NCBI GenBank assembly: GCA_947494205.1
Contig: CANLUH010000005.1
Span: forward strand, 186,001 to 250,000
Length of the DNA: 64,000 nucleotides
Direction of reading: 5' to 3'
Origin: an uncultured Flavobacteriaceae bacterium
GTDB lineage: Bacteria > Bacteroidota > Bacteroidia > Flavobacteriales > Flavobacteriaceae
Part shown: in pieces, positions 24,540-33,411 of the stretch
Layout: every line of letters begins with the position of its first letter
Position numbering within the stretch: position 1 is the first letter of the stretch
The notes under the pieces: model-generated
The model's input: the letters and a program-made list of their open reading frames with translations, nothing else
Database searches by the model: none
What the model was told of the DNA's origin: nothing
Made by a program: the position numbers and the translations under genes

Positions 24540-25171
24540 TTATAGTTGGAGCTAAAGGATTCGCTAAAGAAATTTTACAAGTCATATCTGTTGACATGGG
24601 TATAGAGGATGATAACATTGTATTTTTTGATAATGTAAGTAATGATTTACCTGAAAAAATATATAATCGTTTCAATATTCTTAAAAATATAGATCAAGTA
24701 AAAGATTATGTTGAAGTAACAGGTAATAAAGAATTTGTTTTAGGAATAGGAAACCCAAAGCATAGAGAAACTTTATACGACAAATTTACAAACTTGGGTT
24801 TAAAACCAATAACAGTTATAGCTAATAGCGTAGAAAAAGGAAGTTTCGATGTTGTTATTAAAGAAGGTGTAAGTATTATGTCTGGGACAATAATAACTAA
24901 TAGCATAACAATAGGGAGAGGGTGTTTAATAAATTTAAACTGTACTATTGGACACGATTGTGAAATAGAAGATTTTGTAGAAATCTCTCCCAATGTAAAT
25001 GTTTCTGGACGTTGTAGAATAGGTCGTAATTCTAACATTGGAACTAATGCAATTATAATTCCAGATGTAACAATAGGGAAAAATGTAGTTGTTGGCGCAG
25101 GAACTTTAGTATTAAAAGATGTGCCAGATAATGCTACTATAGTTGGTGTTCCTGGCAAAATTATCAAATAA
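24536..25171 (+). CDS. NeuD/PglD-type sugar N- or O-acyltransferase
   Basis: A 211-residue protein with an N-terminal nucleotide-sugar-binding fold (IIVGAKGFAKEI) and a C-terminal left-handed beta-helix of hexapeptide repeats; the active-site His is H140 in IGHDCEIED. The C-terminal cap DNATIVGVPGKIIK is typical. It probably acetylates (or longer-acylates) the amino group installed by the aminotransferase upstream, whose stop it overlaps by 4 nt. Confidence 0.9.
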   Translation: MIIVGAKGFAKEILQVISVDMGIEDDNIVFFDNVSNDLPEKIYNRFNILKNIDQVKDYVEVTGNKEFVLGIGNPKHRETLYDKFTNLGLKPITVIANSVEKGSFDVVIKEGVSIMSGTIITNSITIGRGCLINLNCTIGHDCEIEDFVEISPNVNVSGRCRIGRNSNIGTNAIIIPDVTIGKNVVVGAGTLVLKDVPDNATIVGVPGKIIK

Positions 25172-25173
25172 GT

Positions 25174-26163
25174 ATGGTAGTTGTTTCTGTATGTATGATT
25201 ACTTATGGTCATGAAAATTATATTCGTGAAGCCATAAATGGAGTATTAATGCAAGAAACTAATTTTAAAGTCGAATTAATAATTTCAAATGATAGCTCAC
25301 CAGATAAAACGAGTTCAATAATTAAAAACATTATAAAAGAGCATCCTAAAGGAAATTGTATAAAATATATTGAGCATAAAAAAAACTTAGGTATAATGCC
25401 TAATTTTTTATCTGCTATAAATGAGTGTTCAGGAAAATATATTGCCATGTGCGAAGGCGATGATTATTGGACAGATAAACAGAAATTACAAAAACAAGTT
25501 AATATATTAGAGGCTAATAATGCTTTGGGACTAGTATACACAGGTGTAACTTTTTATCATCAAAAGGAAAATGAATTTGTTACTATTCCTCCAAGATTTG
25601 CAAAAGATAAGCAAGACGTTATACCTTTAATGTTAGAAAGTAAATTTATAGAATTCCCAACAACTGTATTTAGAGCTTCGGTATTAAATAAAGTTATCAA
25701 TACTGTTAAAGAAGAGTTGTTAGATGACGCAGTGATAGGTGATACTAGAATACTTTTAGAAACAGCTTACCAAAGCAATATTCATTTTTTAGAAGATGTA
25801 ACCACTGTCTATAGAATAGCAGAAGGCAGTGCAAGTTATCCAAAAAATATAGATAAGTATATATACGCTTTAATGGACACCTACCAATGTCGTGTTAATT
25901 TTGTAAAACGGCATAATTTAGATACAAAGCTATTAGGTAGTACTATTTGTAACACTAATAAGAGTCTAATAAATAAAGCATTTACAAGTGAAAGCTACAA
26001 AGACATATTAAAATTAATAAAGGGATTATTAATAAAAGAAACATTAAAAAACTGTAGCTTTAAAGTATTTAATAAAAAAATATCTGTTGCAGTAATACTA
26101 AAATTATTTCTTGCGCCTTTAGGTGTGGGAATTTTGAAATCTAAGTTAAAAAAATGGTCGTAA
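25174..26163 (+). CDS. Family 2 glycosyltransferase (tandem copy A)
   Basis: A 329-residue GT-A enzyme: N-terminal strand VVSVCMITYGHENYI, then ISNDSSPDKT and the metal-binding motif CEGDDYW. A C-terminal hydrophobic/basic segment may bring it to the membrane. It is clearly paralogous to the next gene: HPKGN-IKYI, the NF-S-CSGKYIA run and GDDYW are shared. Start 2 nt after the acyltransferase; its end overlaps the next start by 10 nt. Confidence 0.88.
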   Translation: MVVVSVCMITYGHENYIREAINGVLMQETNFKVELIISNDSSPDKTSSIIKNIIKEHPKGNCIKYIEHKKNLGIMPNFLSAINECSGKYIAMCEGDDYWTDKQKLQKQVNILEANNALGLVYTGVTFYHQKENEFVTIPPRFAKDKQDVIPLMLESKFIEFPTTVFRASVLNKVINTVKEELLDDAVIGDTRILLETAYQSNIHFLEDVTTVYRIAEGSASYPKNIDKYIYALMDTYQCRVNFVKRHNLDTKLLGSTICNTNKSLINKAFTSESYKDILKLIKGLLIKETLKNCSFKVFNKKISVAVILKLFLAPLGVGILKSKLKKWS

Positions 26164-27086
26164 GCATTTGCATGATTACATATAACCACGAGGCTTATAT
26201 AGAGCAAGCTATTAGTAGTATTTTATCTCAAAACACTACTTTTAATTATGAGTTGGTTATAGCGAATGATTGTTCTACAGACAATACGCATAACATCATT
26301 GAGACTATTATAAAAGAACATCCTAAAGGTAATTACATTAAATATATAAATCATCAAACTAATGTTGGGATGATGAAAAATTTTATAAGCACTTTAATAG
26401 CTTGTTCAGGAAAATATATTGCTATTTGCGATGGTGATGATTATTGGATACATGATGATAAATTACAAATGCAAGTAGATTTTTTAGAAGAGAATCTCGA
26501 CTTTAACATAGTATATACACTTAATAAAATACACTATAATACAGACGAAATAGTAGATAATCCAGTTAAGCCAATAAATTTAAAAGATGCAGAAGTAAAA
26601 GATTTAGTAGCAAGAAATTTTATACCAGCATCGTCTGTTATGTTTAGAAATAGCATTAAACAAATTAATTTTGCACCTTGGATTTACAGCTCTCCTTATG
26701 GAGATTGGCCATTAGCATTGCTATTAACTAAAAACGGTGAAAAAATTAAATGTTTACAACACCAAACATTGGCATATAGAAAAAATGTAGGAGTAATAAG
26801 TCAAATGAAAGCAAAAGAAATGTCTCTATTGCAGGCAAATTATAGTATGTTCTCTAAGATCGTTAAAGATGATAATTATAGTACTATAAAACCTTTAGTT
26901 CAGTATAGATTATATAGATTTGAGTTATCACTAATTAAAACATATAATAAAAATAGAAAGTACAAAGCAGCCTTTTCAAAATTAAAACAGTTAAAACAAT
27001 ATACAGTAGATAATAAATTGAGTCGCTTAGAATTAATTAAGCTCTATATAATATCCTTTTTTAAAGGTGTAAAAGGCAATAACTAA
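26154..27086 (+). CDS. Family 2 glycosyltransferase (tandem copy B)
   Basis: A 310-residue GT-A enzyme beginning VVSICMITYNHEAYIEQAI with the motifs ANDCSTDNT and CDGDDYW. The N-terminal 110 residues follow copy A closely, while the acceptor-side half has diverged, the pattern of a tandem duplication followed by a change of acceptor. It overlaps copy A by 10 nt, so it is translationally coupled. Donor and acceptor cannot be assigned. Confidence 0.88.
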   Translation: MVVSICMITYNHEAYIEQAISSILSQNTTFNYELVIANDCSTDNTHNIIETIIKEHPKGNYIKYINHQTNVGMMKNFISTLIACSGKYIAICDGDDYWIHDDKLQMQVDFLEENLDFNIVYTLNKIHYNTDEIVDNPVKPINLKDAEVKDLVARNFIPASSVMFRNSIKQINFAPWIYSSPYGDWPLALLLTKNGEKIKCLQHQTLAYRKNVGVISQMKAKEMSLLQANYSMFSKIVKDDNYSTIKPLVQYRLYRFELSLIKTYNKNRKYKAAFSKLKQLKQYTVDNKLSRLELIKLYIISFFKGVKGNN

Positions 27087-27104
27087 AAGTAATCTAAAAG
27101 GGAA

Positions 27105-28130
27105 ATGAGAACAGGTGAAAATGTTTCTAAAGAAAAACTAATCGCGCTCGAGGCGTGTTCACATCGTGTTATTATACCTTTATATATACCAAACGAAGAA
27201 GGCTATTATAAAGAATCCTTTAAAGTGTTCGAACTCTGTTTACATTCTATATTAAAAACGGCAGTATCACCAATAAAAATATCGGTAGTAAGTAATGGTA
27301 GTAGTAAAGTAGTAAACACGAAACTATTAAAACTTAGTGAAGACGGTTACATCAACGAATTAATTATAGAAAATGAAGGTATTGGTAAAATTAATAGCAT
27401 ATTAAAAGCCTTAAAAACAAGTGAAGAACGATTAGTAACCATTACCGATGCCGATGTATTATTTTTAAATAATTGGGAAACAGAGATTATAAAAATATTC
27501 GAAGCTTTTCCAAAAGCAGGAATGGTTAGCCCTGTACCCGTTTTTAGGTCACACTTAAGATTAACAAGTAATATTTGGTGGCGTTATTTATGGTCTAAAA
27601 AATTAATGTTCAGACCCGTTAAAAATCCAGAATCTATGACCCGATTTGCAAAAAGTATTGGTTGGTCTAGGTTAGATTTAAAATATAAAGATGTTATAGG
27701 AACGTTGAAATCTAAAAACAATACATTAGCTGTATTAGGAAACGCTCATTTTGTAGGTACCTATAAACAAGAGGTGTTTAAGAAAATACCAGACGAGAAT
27801 AGTAAATATAAATTGGGAGGCGATAGTGAGCATTTGTACATGGATTCGCCAACAGTAAAAGCAGGCGGTTACAGATTAGCAACCTATAATAATTATGCCT
27901 ATCACATGGGGAATACTATAGAGCCATGGATGGAAACTGAATTTTTAGAATTAAAACAAGAAGAAAAAACACATAATAGATTCAATAATTTAAAGGTTTT
28001 AAAACCAAGTCTATTAGATTATTTCTTTTCTGAAAAAATATTCAAAAAAATATTTAAATATAAACCCCTTAAAAAAGCTATATTTAAATTTAAAGGATTA
28101 AATAAAGAACAAATAAAAAACTTTGGCTAG
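27105..28130 (+). CDS. Glycosyltransferase, GT2-like
   Basis: A 341-residue protein with a GT-A-like core starting about residue 22 (HRVIIPLYIPNEEGYY), an SVVSNGSSKVV segment, and the metal-binding motif TITDADVLF. Later GNAHFVGTY and a GGDSEHLYMD motif look like the acceptor-side acid. The basic C-terminal 50 residues (many Phe/Lys) may contact the membrane. It follows its neighbour after 18 nt. The specific family is less certain than for the tandem pair upstream. Confidence 0.75.
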   Translation: MRTGENVSKEKLIALEACSHRVIIPLYIPNEEGYYKESFKVFELCLHSILKTAVSPIKISVVSNGSSKVVNTKLLKLSEDGYINELIIENEGIGKINSILKALKTSEERLVTITDADVLFLNNWETEIIKIFEAFPKAGMVSPVPVFRSHLRLTSNIWWRYLWSKKLMFRPVKNPESMTRFAKSIGWSRLDLKYKDVIGTLKSKNNTLAVLGNAHFVGTYKQEVFKKIPDENSKYKLGGDSEHLYMDSPTVKAGGYRLATYNNYAYHMGNTIEPWMETEFLELKQEEKTHNRFNNLKVLKPSLLDYFFSEKIFKKIFKYKPLKKAIFKFKGLNKEQIKNFG

Positions 28131-28135
28131 GCACA

Positions 28136-29203
28136 TTGATAACAATAGTATTAACATATAGAAATAGAGAGTTAAGAATCGTTGAGAATTGCTTTGAAGC
28201 CTTGGCTGCACAAACCAATAAGGCGTTTAAGGTGTTATTGGTAGATTATGGTAGTGATTTAGAATTTGCTGAAGGATTAAAAAATACAGCAAAGAAATAC
28301 AATTTTATCACTGTTATAAGTTGTCCAGTAAGTGGCCAGTTATGGAGTAAATGTAGAGCTATAAATATCGCTTTAAAACAAACAGAAACGCCCTATTTTC
28401 TTATTGGAGATATCGATTCGCTCTTTCGCAAAGACTTTGTAGACAAAGCGTTAAGTTTAGCTTCAGATAAAGTTATGTATTTTAAATATGGGTTTTTAGC
28501 AGAAGAAGAGTCTAAACAAAAAAAAGAATTTGAAGATTATACTATAGATTTCCTCGCAGGAGATGAAGTTACGGGAACAACGCTCTTTCCTACAGAAACT
28601 TTAAAATCGGTAAACGGTTACGACGAATTTTACCATGGTTGGGGAGCAGAAGATACCGATATTCATGTAAGAATGAAAAATCTGGGAAAAGAGGTAATAT
28701 TCTATGATCAAGAGATTTTGGTACTGCACCAATGGCATGCTAAAGCTTACAGAAGCAAAAGTAGTACTAGTCCGTTTCACTCTACTTTAGAACGCGCCAA
28801 TAGCAACTATTTAAAAATTACGAGACAAACCAAACGCACTACTGTAAATTTAAATACAGATTGGGGGATATTGCCAGATGTAACTCAGTATGATAAGTTA
28901 ACTATAACACCAGATTCAACATTGAAAATAAAACCTATAGATTTTCAAATTACTGCAATATTAGCGCAATTAAAAAACTATAAAAACGAAACCGTTAGTA
29001 TAGAAATAATAGACGTAGATAAAAAACAGAAATCCATTCAAAAGGTTAAGAAGAAGCTTAATAAAAAGTATTTTAACTACCTTAAAATGGAAGAAGTAAA
29101 TAATTTAGTGTTAGAAACGATTATAAATTCCTACAGAAACACACCTTACAATTACCAGTTTAATAGACAAAAAGGACAAATTAGTTTAACCCTAGTATTT
29201 TAA
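28136..29203 (+). CDS. Galactosyltransferase-like GT2 enzyme
   Basis: A 355-residue GT-A protein beginning at TTG 28136 (ITIVLTYRNRELRI), 5 nt after the previous stop; no ATG is closer. It has IGDIDSLF as the metal-binding motif and GWGAEDTDIHVRM, the acidic motif of the C-terminal galactosyltransferase domain seen in chondroitin-synthase-like and N-acetyllactosamine enzymes. The C-terminal 110 residues are an extra basic domain without recognised features. Likely adds Gal, GalNAc or GlcNAc. Confidence 0.82.
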   Translation: MITIVLTYRNRELRIVENCFEALAAQTNKAFKVLLVDYGSDLEFAEGLKNTAKKYNFITVISCPVSGQLWSKCRAINIALKQTETPYFLIGDIDSLFRKDFVDKALSLASDKVMYFKYGFLAEEESKQKKEFEDYTIDFLAGDEVTGTTLFPTETLKSVNGYDEFYHGWGAEDTDIHVRMKNLGKEVIFYDQEILVLHQWHAKAYRSKSSTSPFHSTLERANSNYLKITRQTKRTTVNLNTDWGILPDVTQYDKLTITPDSTLKIKPIDFQITAILAQLKNYKNETVSIEIIDVDKKQKSIQKVKKKLNKKYFNYLKMEEVNNLVLETIINSYRNTPYNYQFNRQKGQISLTLVF

Positions 29204-29206
29204 AAG

Positions 29207-30358
29207 ATGAAAATACTATTAGTATCTATGCCATCACTTCATTTTTTTAGATGGACCGAGCAATTAGAAGATGCAGGACATGAAGTACATTGGTTTGATA
29301 TTTTAGATGGTAGTCCAACTGAACGATTACCTTGGGTAGAAAAATACAAAGGCTGGAAACTAAAATATCCAAATTTAAAGGGTAGACATTTTGTAAAAAA
29401 GAAATTCCCAAAAGTCTATAAGAAGCTTGGTGCGGTTTTAGAAAATGACACAGCTAAAGCTTTTGAAGACGTTTTGCTAAAAATTAAGCCAGATGTAGTG
29501 CATAGTTTTGTATTATACATAGCATGCGCACCAATACTAAAGGTGATGCAAAACTATAGTAGTATAAAATGGATCTATTCCTCATGGGGAAGCGATTTGT
29601 ACTATTATAGAAACATTCCAGAATATAAAAGTGATATTCTTAAGGTATTGCCTCGAATAGATTATTTAATAACAGACTGTAAGCGAGATGTAGGTATAGC
29701 AAAAGAATTAGGGTTTTCTGGTACAGTATTAGGCACTTTTCCTGGAGGTGGCGGATTCGATTATAGTAACTACAACACCTATATAAAAACACCAGCAACA
29801 GAGCGTAAAAGTATATTAGTAAAAGGTTATCAAGGACGTTCAGGGCGTTGTATAGAAGTATTAAAAGCACTAGCACAATTACAAACAGACTTAACACCTT
29901 TTAAAGTTATTGTATTTGGAGCGAGTGATGAAGTTGTAGCTTACACAAAAGATAATAAAATTTTACAAGGCATAGATTTAGAAGTATTCTCGATAAAAGA
30001 TTTTTTACCACACAGTGAAATATTAAAACTAATGGGAGAGGCATTACTGTATATAGGGAACAGTAACTCAGACGGAATGCCCAACACCCTTTTAGAAGCG
30101 GTAGCACAAGGAGCCTTTCCAATACAATCTAACCCTGGAGGTGCATCAGAAGACGTTATTACAGACGGTGAAAATGGATTATTAATTGAGGGTTGTAATG
30201 ATATAACACATATAAAAAGCTTGGTTTTAAAGGCACTTTCAGATACAAATTTAATAGCAGAAGCTTTTCAAATAAATCAAACTGAAATAAAACCACGTTA
30301 CGAAATTAACCATATAAAAACGCAGGTTTTAAAAGCTTACAATAGTATCACCTATTAA
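29207..30358 (+). CDS. Family 4 glycosyltransferase (GT-B)
   Basis: A 383-residue GT-B fold retaining-type transferase: N-terminal ILLVSMPSLHFFRW, hinge region with IYSSWGSDLYYYR, and the donor-binding motif GNSNSDGMPNTLLEAVAQG, whose Glu contacts the nucleotide sugar. Ends 143 nt before the nonulosonate genes, so it closes the first half of the locus. The donor is unknown. Confidence 0.88.
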   Translation: MKILLVSMPSLHFFRWTEQLEDAGHEVHWFDILDGSPTERLPWVEKYKGWKLKYPNLKGRHFVKKKFPKVYKKLGAVLENDTAKAFEDVLLKIKPDVVHSFVLYIACAPILKVMQNYSSIKWIYSSWGSDLYYYRNIPEYKSDILKVLPRIDYLITDCKRDVGIAKELGFSGTVLGTFPGGGGFDYSNYNTYIKTPATERKSILVKGYQGRSGRCIEVLKALAQLQTDLTPFKVIVFGASDEVVAYTKDNKILQGIDLEVFSIKDFLPHSEILKLMGEALLYIGNSNSDGMPNTLLEAVAQGAFPIQSNPGGASEDVITDGENGLLIEGCNDITHIKSLVLKALSDTNLIAEAFQINQTEIKPRYEINHIKTQVLKAYNSITY

Positions 30359-30401
30359 ATTAGAAATATTATAGCAATACTTTGAGAATCAGATTCAAAT
30401 A

Positions 30402-30437
30402 AAAAAACAGTCGAAATCACCTTTTATCCTGTTTTTT
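30402..30437 (+). other. Inverted repeat between the two halves of the polysaccharide locus
   Basis: aaaaaacag (30402-30410) and ctgtttttt (30429-30437) pair perfectly (9 bp) around an 18-nt loop, 43 nt after the preceding stop. The arms are mostly A/T, so as a terminator it would be weak or partial. Confidence 0.35.
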
Positions 30438-30439
30438 AG

Positions 30440-30468
30440 TTGTTTCATCGCTAAAAAATGTATTTTAG
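30440..30468 (+). promoter_or_regulatory. Candidate internal promoter before the nonulosonate genes
   Basis: ttg (30440-30442) and tattttag (30461-30468) fit a -33/-7 pair at 18-nt spacing; the -7 box differs from TAnnTTTG at one defined base. It would start transcription about 30 nt before the ATG at 30502, in the largest gap of the locus. Confidence 0.45.
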
Positions 30469-30501
30469 CAGAATTATTAGATAACTGACGACTTTACTTA
30501 A

Positions 30502-31656
30502 ATGAAAAAAATAGGCTTTATCCCATTACGAAAAGGCTCCAAAGGCATTCCCAATAAAAACAAGCGTAAAATGGTTGGAAGACCATTATATACTTGGGTG
30601 TTAGGGGAAGCACTATTTTCTAATCTCGATGCCATTTATGTTTATACAGACGATCAAGATATAATAGATTTTATTGCTAAAGAATACCATTGGACTACCA
30701 AAGTAAAAGCGGTATTAAGAAGCGATGAAAGTGCAAGTGATACAGCTTCTACAGAGATGGCGATGTTAGAGTTTTGCGATAAAATAAACTACGATTTCGA
30801 TGTGTTTTGTTTATTACAAGTTACTTCTCCATTTACTAAACGAAACGATATCAATGCCTGTCTTGAAAAATTAGAAGGCGCTTACGATTCTGCATTAACG
30901 GTTGTGAATACACATCGTTTTTTATGGAATGAAGATGGTACACCTATAAACTATAATCCATTAAAACGACCAAGACGTCAAGATTTTAAAGGGCTATTAG
31001 TGGAAAATGGAGCAGTATACACAACAACAAAAGCAGCTTTACAAGACACAAAAAATAGATTAGGGCATAAAGTAGCAGTTGTAAAAATGCCAGAAGAATC
31101 GTTGCTAGAAATAGATACCGAAAACGATTGGATAGCGGTAGAACAATTACTAATAGAACGCCAGAAAAGAGCAAAAGAATCTGCCGAAATAACACATGTT
31201 GTATTAGATGTAGATGGTGTATTTACAGACGGTACAATAACCTATACAAAAGATGGAGAGCATACCAAAAATTTCGATATGCGAGACGGTATGGGATTAG
31301 AAATCATGCGCCAGTTTAATGTAGAAGTTATGGTGATGACATCGGAGCAATCTGAGTTAGTAGCAAAGCGTATGCAAAAATTAAAGATTAAAAATGTATA
31401 CTTAGGTGTTAAAGACAAGTACAGCTTACTTCAAAATATAATACAAGAGAATAATTTATCTATTAACAACTTCGCCTATTTAGGAGACGATGTAAACGAT
31501 TTAACAAATATATGTAGCGTGGGTTGGTCGTTAGCACCAAATAATGCAACAGATATAGTAAAACAGAATGCAGACATTGTGTTGTCTAAAAATTCTGGAG
31601 CAGGAGCAATTAGAGAAGCTTGCCAATTTATAATGAACTATAATAAAAGATTTTAA
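30502..31656 (+). CDS. CMP-nonulosonate synthetase fused to KdsC-like HAD phosphatase
   Basis: A 384-residue two-domain protein. Residues 1-225 are a NeuA-type cytidylyltransferase (IPLRKGSKGIPNKNKR, which binds CTP; VENGAVY; TENDWIAVE). Residues about 230-384 are a HAD phosphatase of the KdsC type with all four motifs: DVDGVFTDG (D236, D238), MTSEQ, VKDKYSLL and YLGDDVND. Together they could dephosphorylate a 9-phosphorylated sialic acid-like sugar and activate it with CTP, as separate enzymes do in the Bacteroides KDN route. The same domain order is found in vertebrate CMP-sialate synthetase. NeuB follows after 14 nt. Whether the sugar is Neu5Ac, KDN or a legionaminic/pseudaminic relative cannot be read here. 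Confidence 0.9.
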   Translation: MKKIGFIPLRKGSKGIPNKNKRKMVGRPLYTWVLGEALFSNLDAIYVYTDDQDIIDFIAKEYHWTTKVKAVLRSDESASDTASTEMAMLEFCDKINYDFDVFCLLQVTSPFTKRNDINACLEKLEGAYDSALTVVNTHRFLWNEDGTPINYNPLKRPRRQDFKGLLVENGAVYTTTKAALQDTKNRLGHKVAVVKMPEESLLEIDTENDWIAVEQLLIERQKRAKESAEITHVVLDVDGVFTDGTITYTKDGEHTKNFDMRDGMGLEIMRQFNVEVMVMTSEQSELVAKRMQKLKIKNVYLGVKDKYSLLQNIIQENNLSINNFAYLGDDVNDLTNICSVGWSLAPNNATDIVKQNADIVLSKNSGAGAIREACQFIMNYNKRF

Positions 31657-31670
31657 TTTACAGAAATATT

Positions 31671-32546
31671 ATGAGTAACTATAAAAAACCATACATAATA
31701 GCAGAAATTGGATGTAACCATAAAGGGGAAATGTCCATAGCAAAAGAACTAATTAAAGTAGCAAAAATATTCTGTAATGTAGATGCTGTGAAGTTTCAAA
31801 AAAGACATAATAAAGAGCTTTTAACCGAGGAACAATACAATCAGCCACACCCAAATCCAGTGAATTCTTATGGCGATACCTATGGGGCACACAGAGAGTT
31901 TTTAGAGTTTGATGTGGAGCAACACAGAGAATTAAAAAACTATTGTGAAGATATAGGCATTACCTATTCTACATCGGTTTGGGATGTAACATCAGCAAAA
32001 GAAATAGCATCATTAAACCCAGAGTTTATAAAAATACCTTCGGCATGTAATAATAACGTAGCGATGTTAGAGTGGCTATGCGAAAATTACAAAGGAGAAC
32101 TTCATATTTCTACAGGTATGACTACCAAAGATGAAATAGAAGATTTAGTAAACCTATTTAAAAAACACAATAGAAATAAAGACTTAGTATTATATAACTG
32201 TACTTCGGGATATCCAGTACCATTTCAAGACGTTTGCCTTTTAGATATTAATCTATTGTTAGAGAACTATAAAGACGATGTAAAACACATAGGGTTTTCT
32301 GGACACCATTTAGGGATTGCAGTAGATGTAGCTGCCTATACTTTAGGAGCAAATATTATAGAACGACACTATACAATAGATAGAACATGGAAAGGTACCG
32401 ATCATGCTGCCTCTTTAGAGCCAATGGGTTTACGTAAACTATCTAGAGATGTAAATGCTGTACACCAAGCCTTAGCTTACAAAAGCCAGGATATTTTACC
32501 AATAGAACAAGTACAACGCGATAAACTGAAAAACCAAAAAGGATAA
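31671..32546 (+). CDS. Sialic acid synthase family protein (NeuB-like), lacking the SAF domain
   Basis: A 291-residue TIM-barrel enzyme that would condense phosphoenolpyruvate with an N-acyl mannosamine-like sugar or its 6-phosphate. Motifs present: IIAEIGCNHKGEMSIA, VKFQKR, IKIPSACNNN, HISTGMTT, NCTSGYP and GANIIERHYTID followed by GTDHAASLEP. Typical NeuB/NANS proteins are about 345 residues and carry a C-terminal SAF (antifreeze-like) domain that closes over the active site of the partner subunit; here the protein ends 15-25 residues after the barrel, and the stop is followed directly by the next gene (2-nt gap). Confidence 0.88.
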   Translation: MSNYKKPYIIAEIGCNHKGEMSIAKELIKVAKIFCNVDAVKFQKRHNKELLTEEQYNQPHPNPVNSYGDTYGAHREFLEFDVEQHRELKNYCEDIGITYSTSVWDVTSAKEIASLNPEFIKIPSACNNNVAMLEWLCENYKGELHISTGMTTKDEIEDLVNLFKKHNRNKDLVLYNCTSGYPVPFQDVCLLDINLLLENYKDDVKHIGFSGHHLGIAVDVAAYTLGANIIERHYTIDRTWKGTDHAASLEPMGLRKLSRDVNAVHQALAYKSQDILPIEQVQRDKLKNQKG

Positions 32547-32548
32547 TA

Positions 32549-33370
32549 ATGTTTCAATCTAAAGATATTAGACTGTTTTGGTGGAACGAAATTAAACTTC
32601 AAGGAAAATCCAAAGAAAATTATGGTGATTTACTGGGGAAATACCTAGTAGAAAAAATAGCGAATAAAAAAGTAGTTTGGACTAAACCATCTGCGTTTTC
32701 TTTAAAAAATATCTTCAACCCAATTTATGTTACTATTGGTAGTATATTAACCAATGTAAACGATAAATGCATAGTTTGGGGAAGTGGTATAATTGCTAAA
32801 AAGTACACCATAAAAAAAGCTAAATTTTTAGCAGTAAGAGGACCACAAACAAGAGCATGTTTAATAAGTCAAGGACACAATGTGCCCGAGGTTTATGGAG
32901 ATCCCGCATTATTATTGCCACGCTATTATAATCCTAAAATAGAAAAAGAATACAAAATAGGAGTGATACCACATTATAATGATTTCGATACAATAGAAGC
33001 ATGGTATAAAAACGACGATTCTGTGTTGTTAATTAATTTAATGACAAATTCAATTGAGGAGACAACGAATCAGTTTTTAAAATGTGAGAAAATAGTGTCT
33101 TCCTCATTACATGGTGTTATTGTTTCTCATGCTTATGGTATTCCAGCCGTTTGGCAAAAGTTTTCCGATAATGTATTTGGAGACGATATAAAATATCAAG
33201 ACTATTTTGAATCTATAAAAATACAACCATACCAATCTAAAACCATAGACAGTAAAATGACTTTAGAAGATTTAAATCAAGCCTTTGTTGGCAAAGAAAG
33301 TCTTCCAAAAGCAAATGTCGTTAATGAGTTGTGCGATGGTTTAATGGCAGTATGTCCATTTAAAAATTAA
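32549..33370 (+). CDS. Polysaccharide pyruvyl transferase family protein
   Basis: A 273-residue protein with the family's signature pieces: NYGDLLGKYLVEKI, a VWGSGII strand, LAVRGPQTRACL, YGDPALLLPRYY and SSSLHGVIVSHAYGIPA, where the His binds the pyruvate donor. It probably forms a pyruvate ketal on a sugar of the repeat unit using PEP, adding negative charge. It follows NeuB after 2 nt, another PEP-using enzyme. Some relatives are glycosyltransferase-like, so ketal formation is the likely but not certain reaction. Confidence 0.85.
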   Translation: MFQSKDIRLFWWNEIKLQGKSKENYGDLLGKYLVEKIANKKVVWTKPSAFSLKNIFNPIYVTIGSILTNVNDKCIVWGSGIIAKKYTIKKAKFLAVRGPQTRACLISQGHNVPEVYGDPALLLPRYYNPKIEKEYKIGVIPHYNDFDTIEAWYKNDDSVLLINLMTNSIEETTNQFLKCEKIVSSSLHGVIVSHAYGIPAVWQKFSDNVFGDDIKYQDYFESIKIQPYQSKTIDSKMTLEDLNQAFVGKESLPKANVVNELCDGLMAVCPFKN

Positions 33371-33411
33371 TTAAAAACTAATCATCCTGTGTAAAAACAG
33401 GCGACAGAGAT

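Noticed and set aside
24706-25212. 168-residue open frame on the - strand
   Set aside because: It lies opposite the hexapeptide-repeat acyltransferase; the regular codon pattern of that gene keeps the reverse frame open, and the product has no recognisable features.
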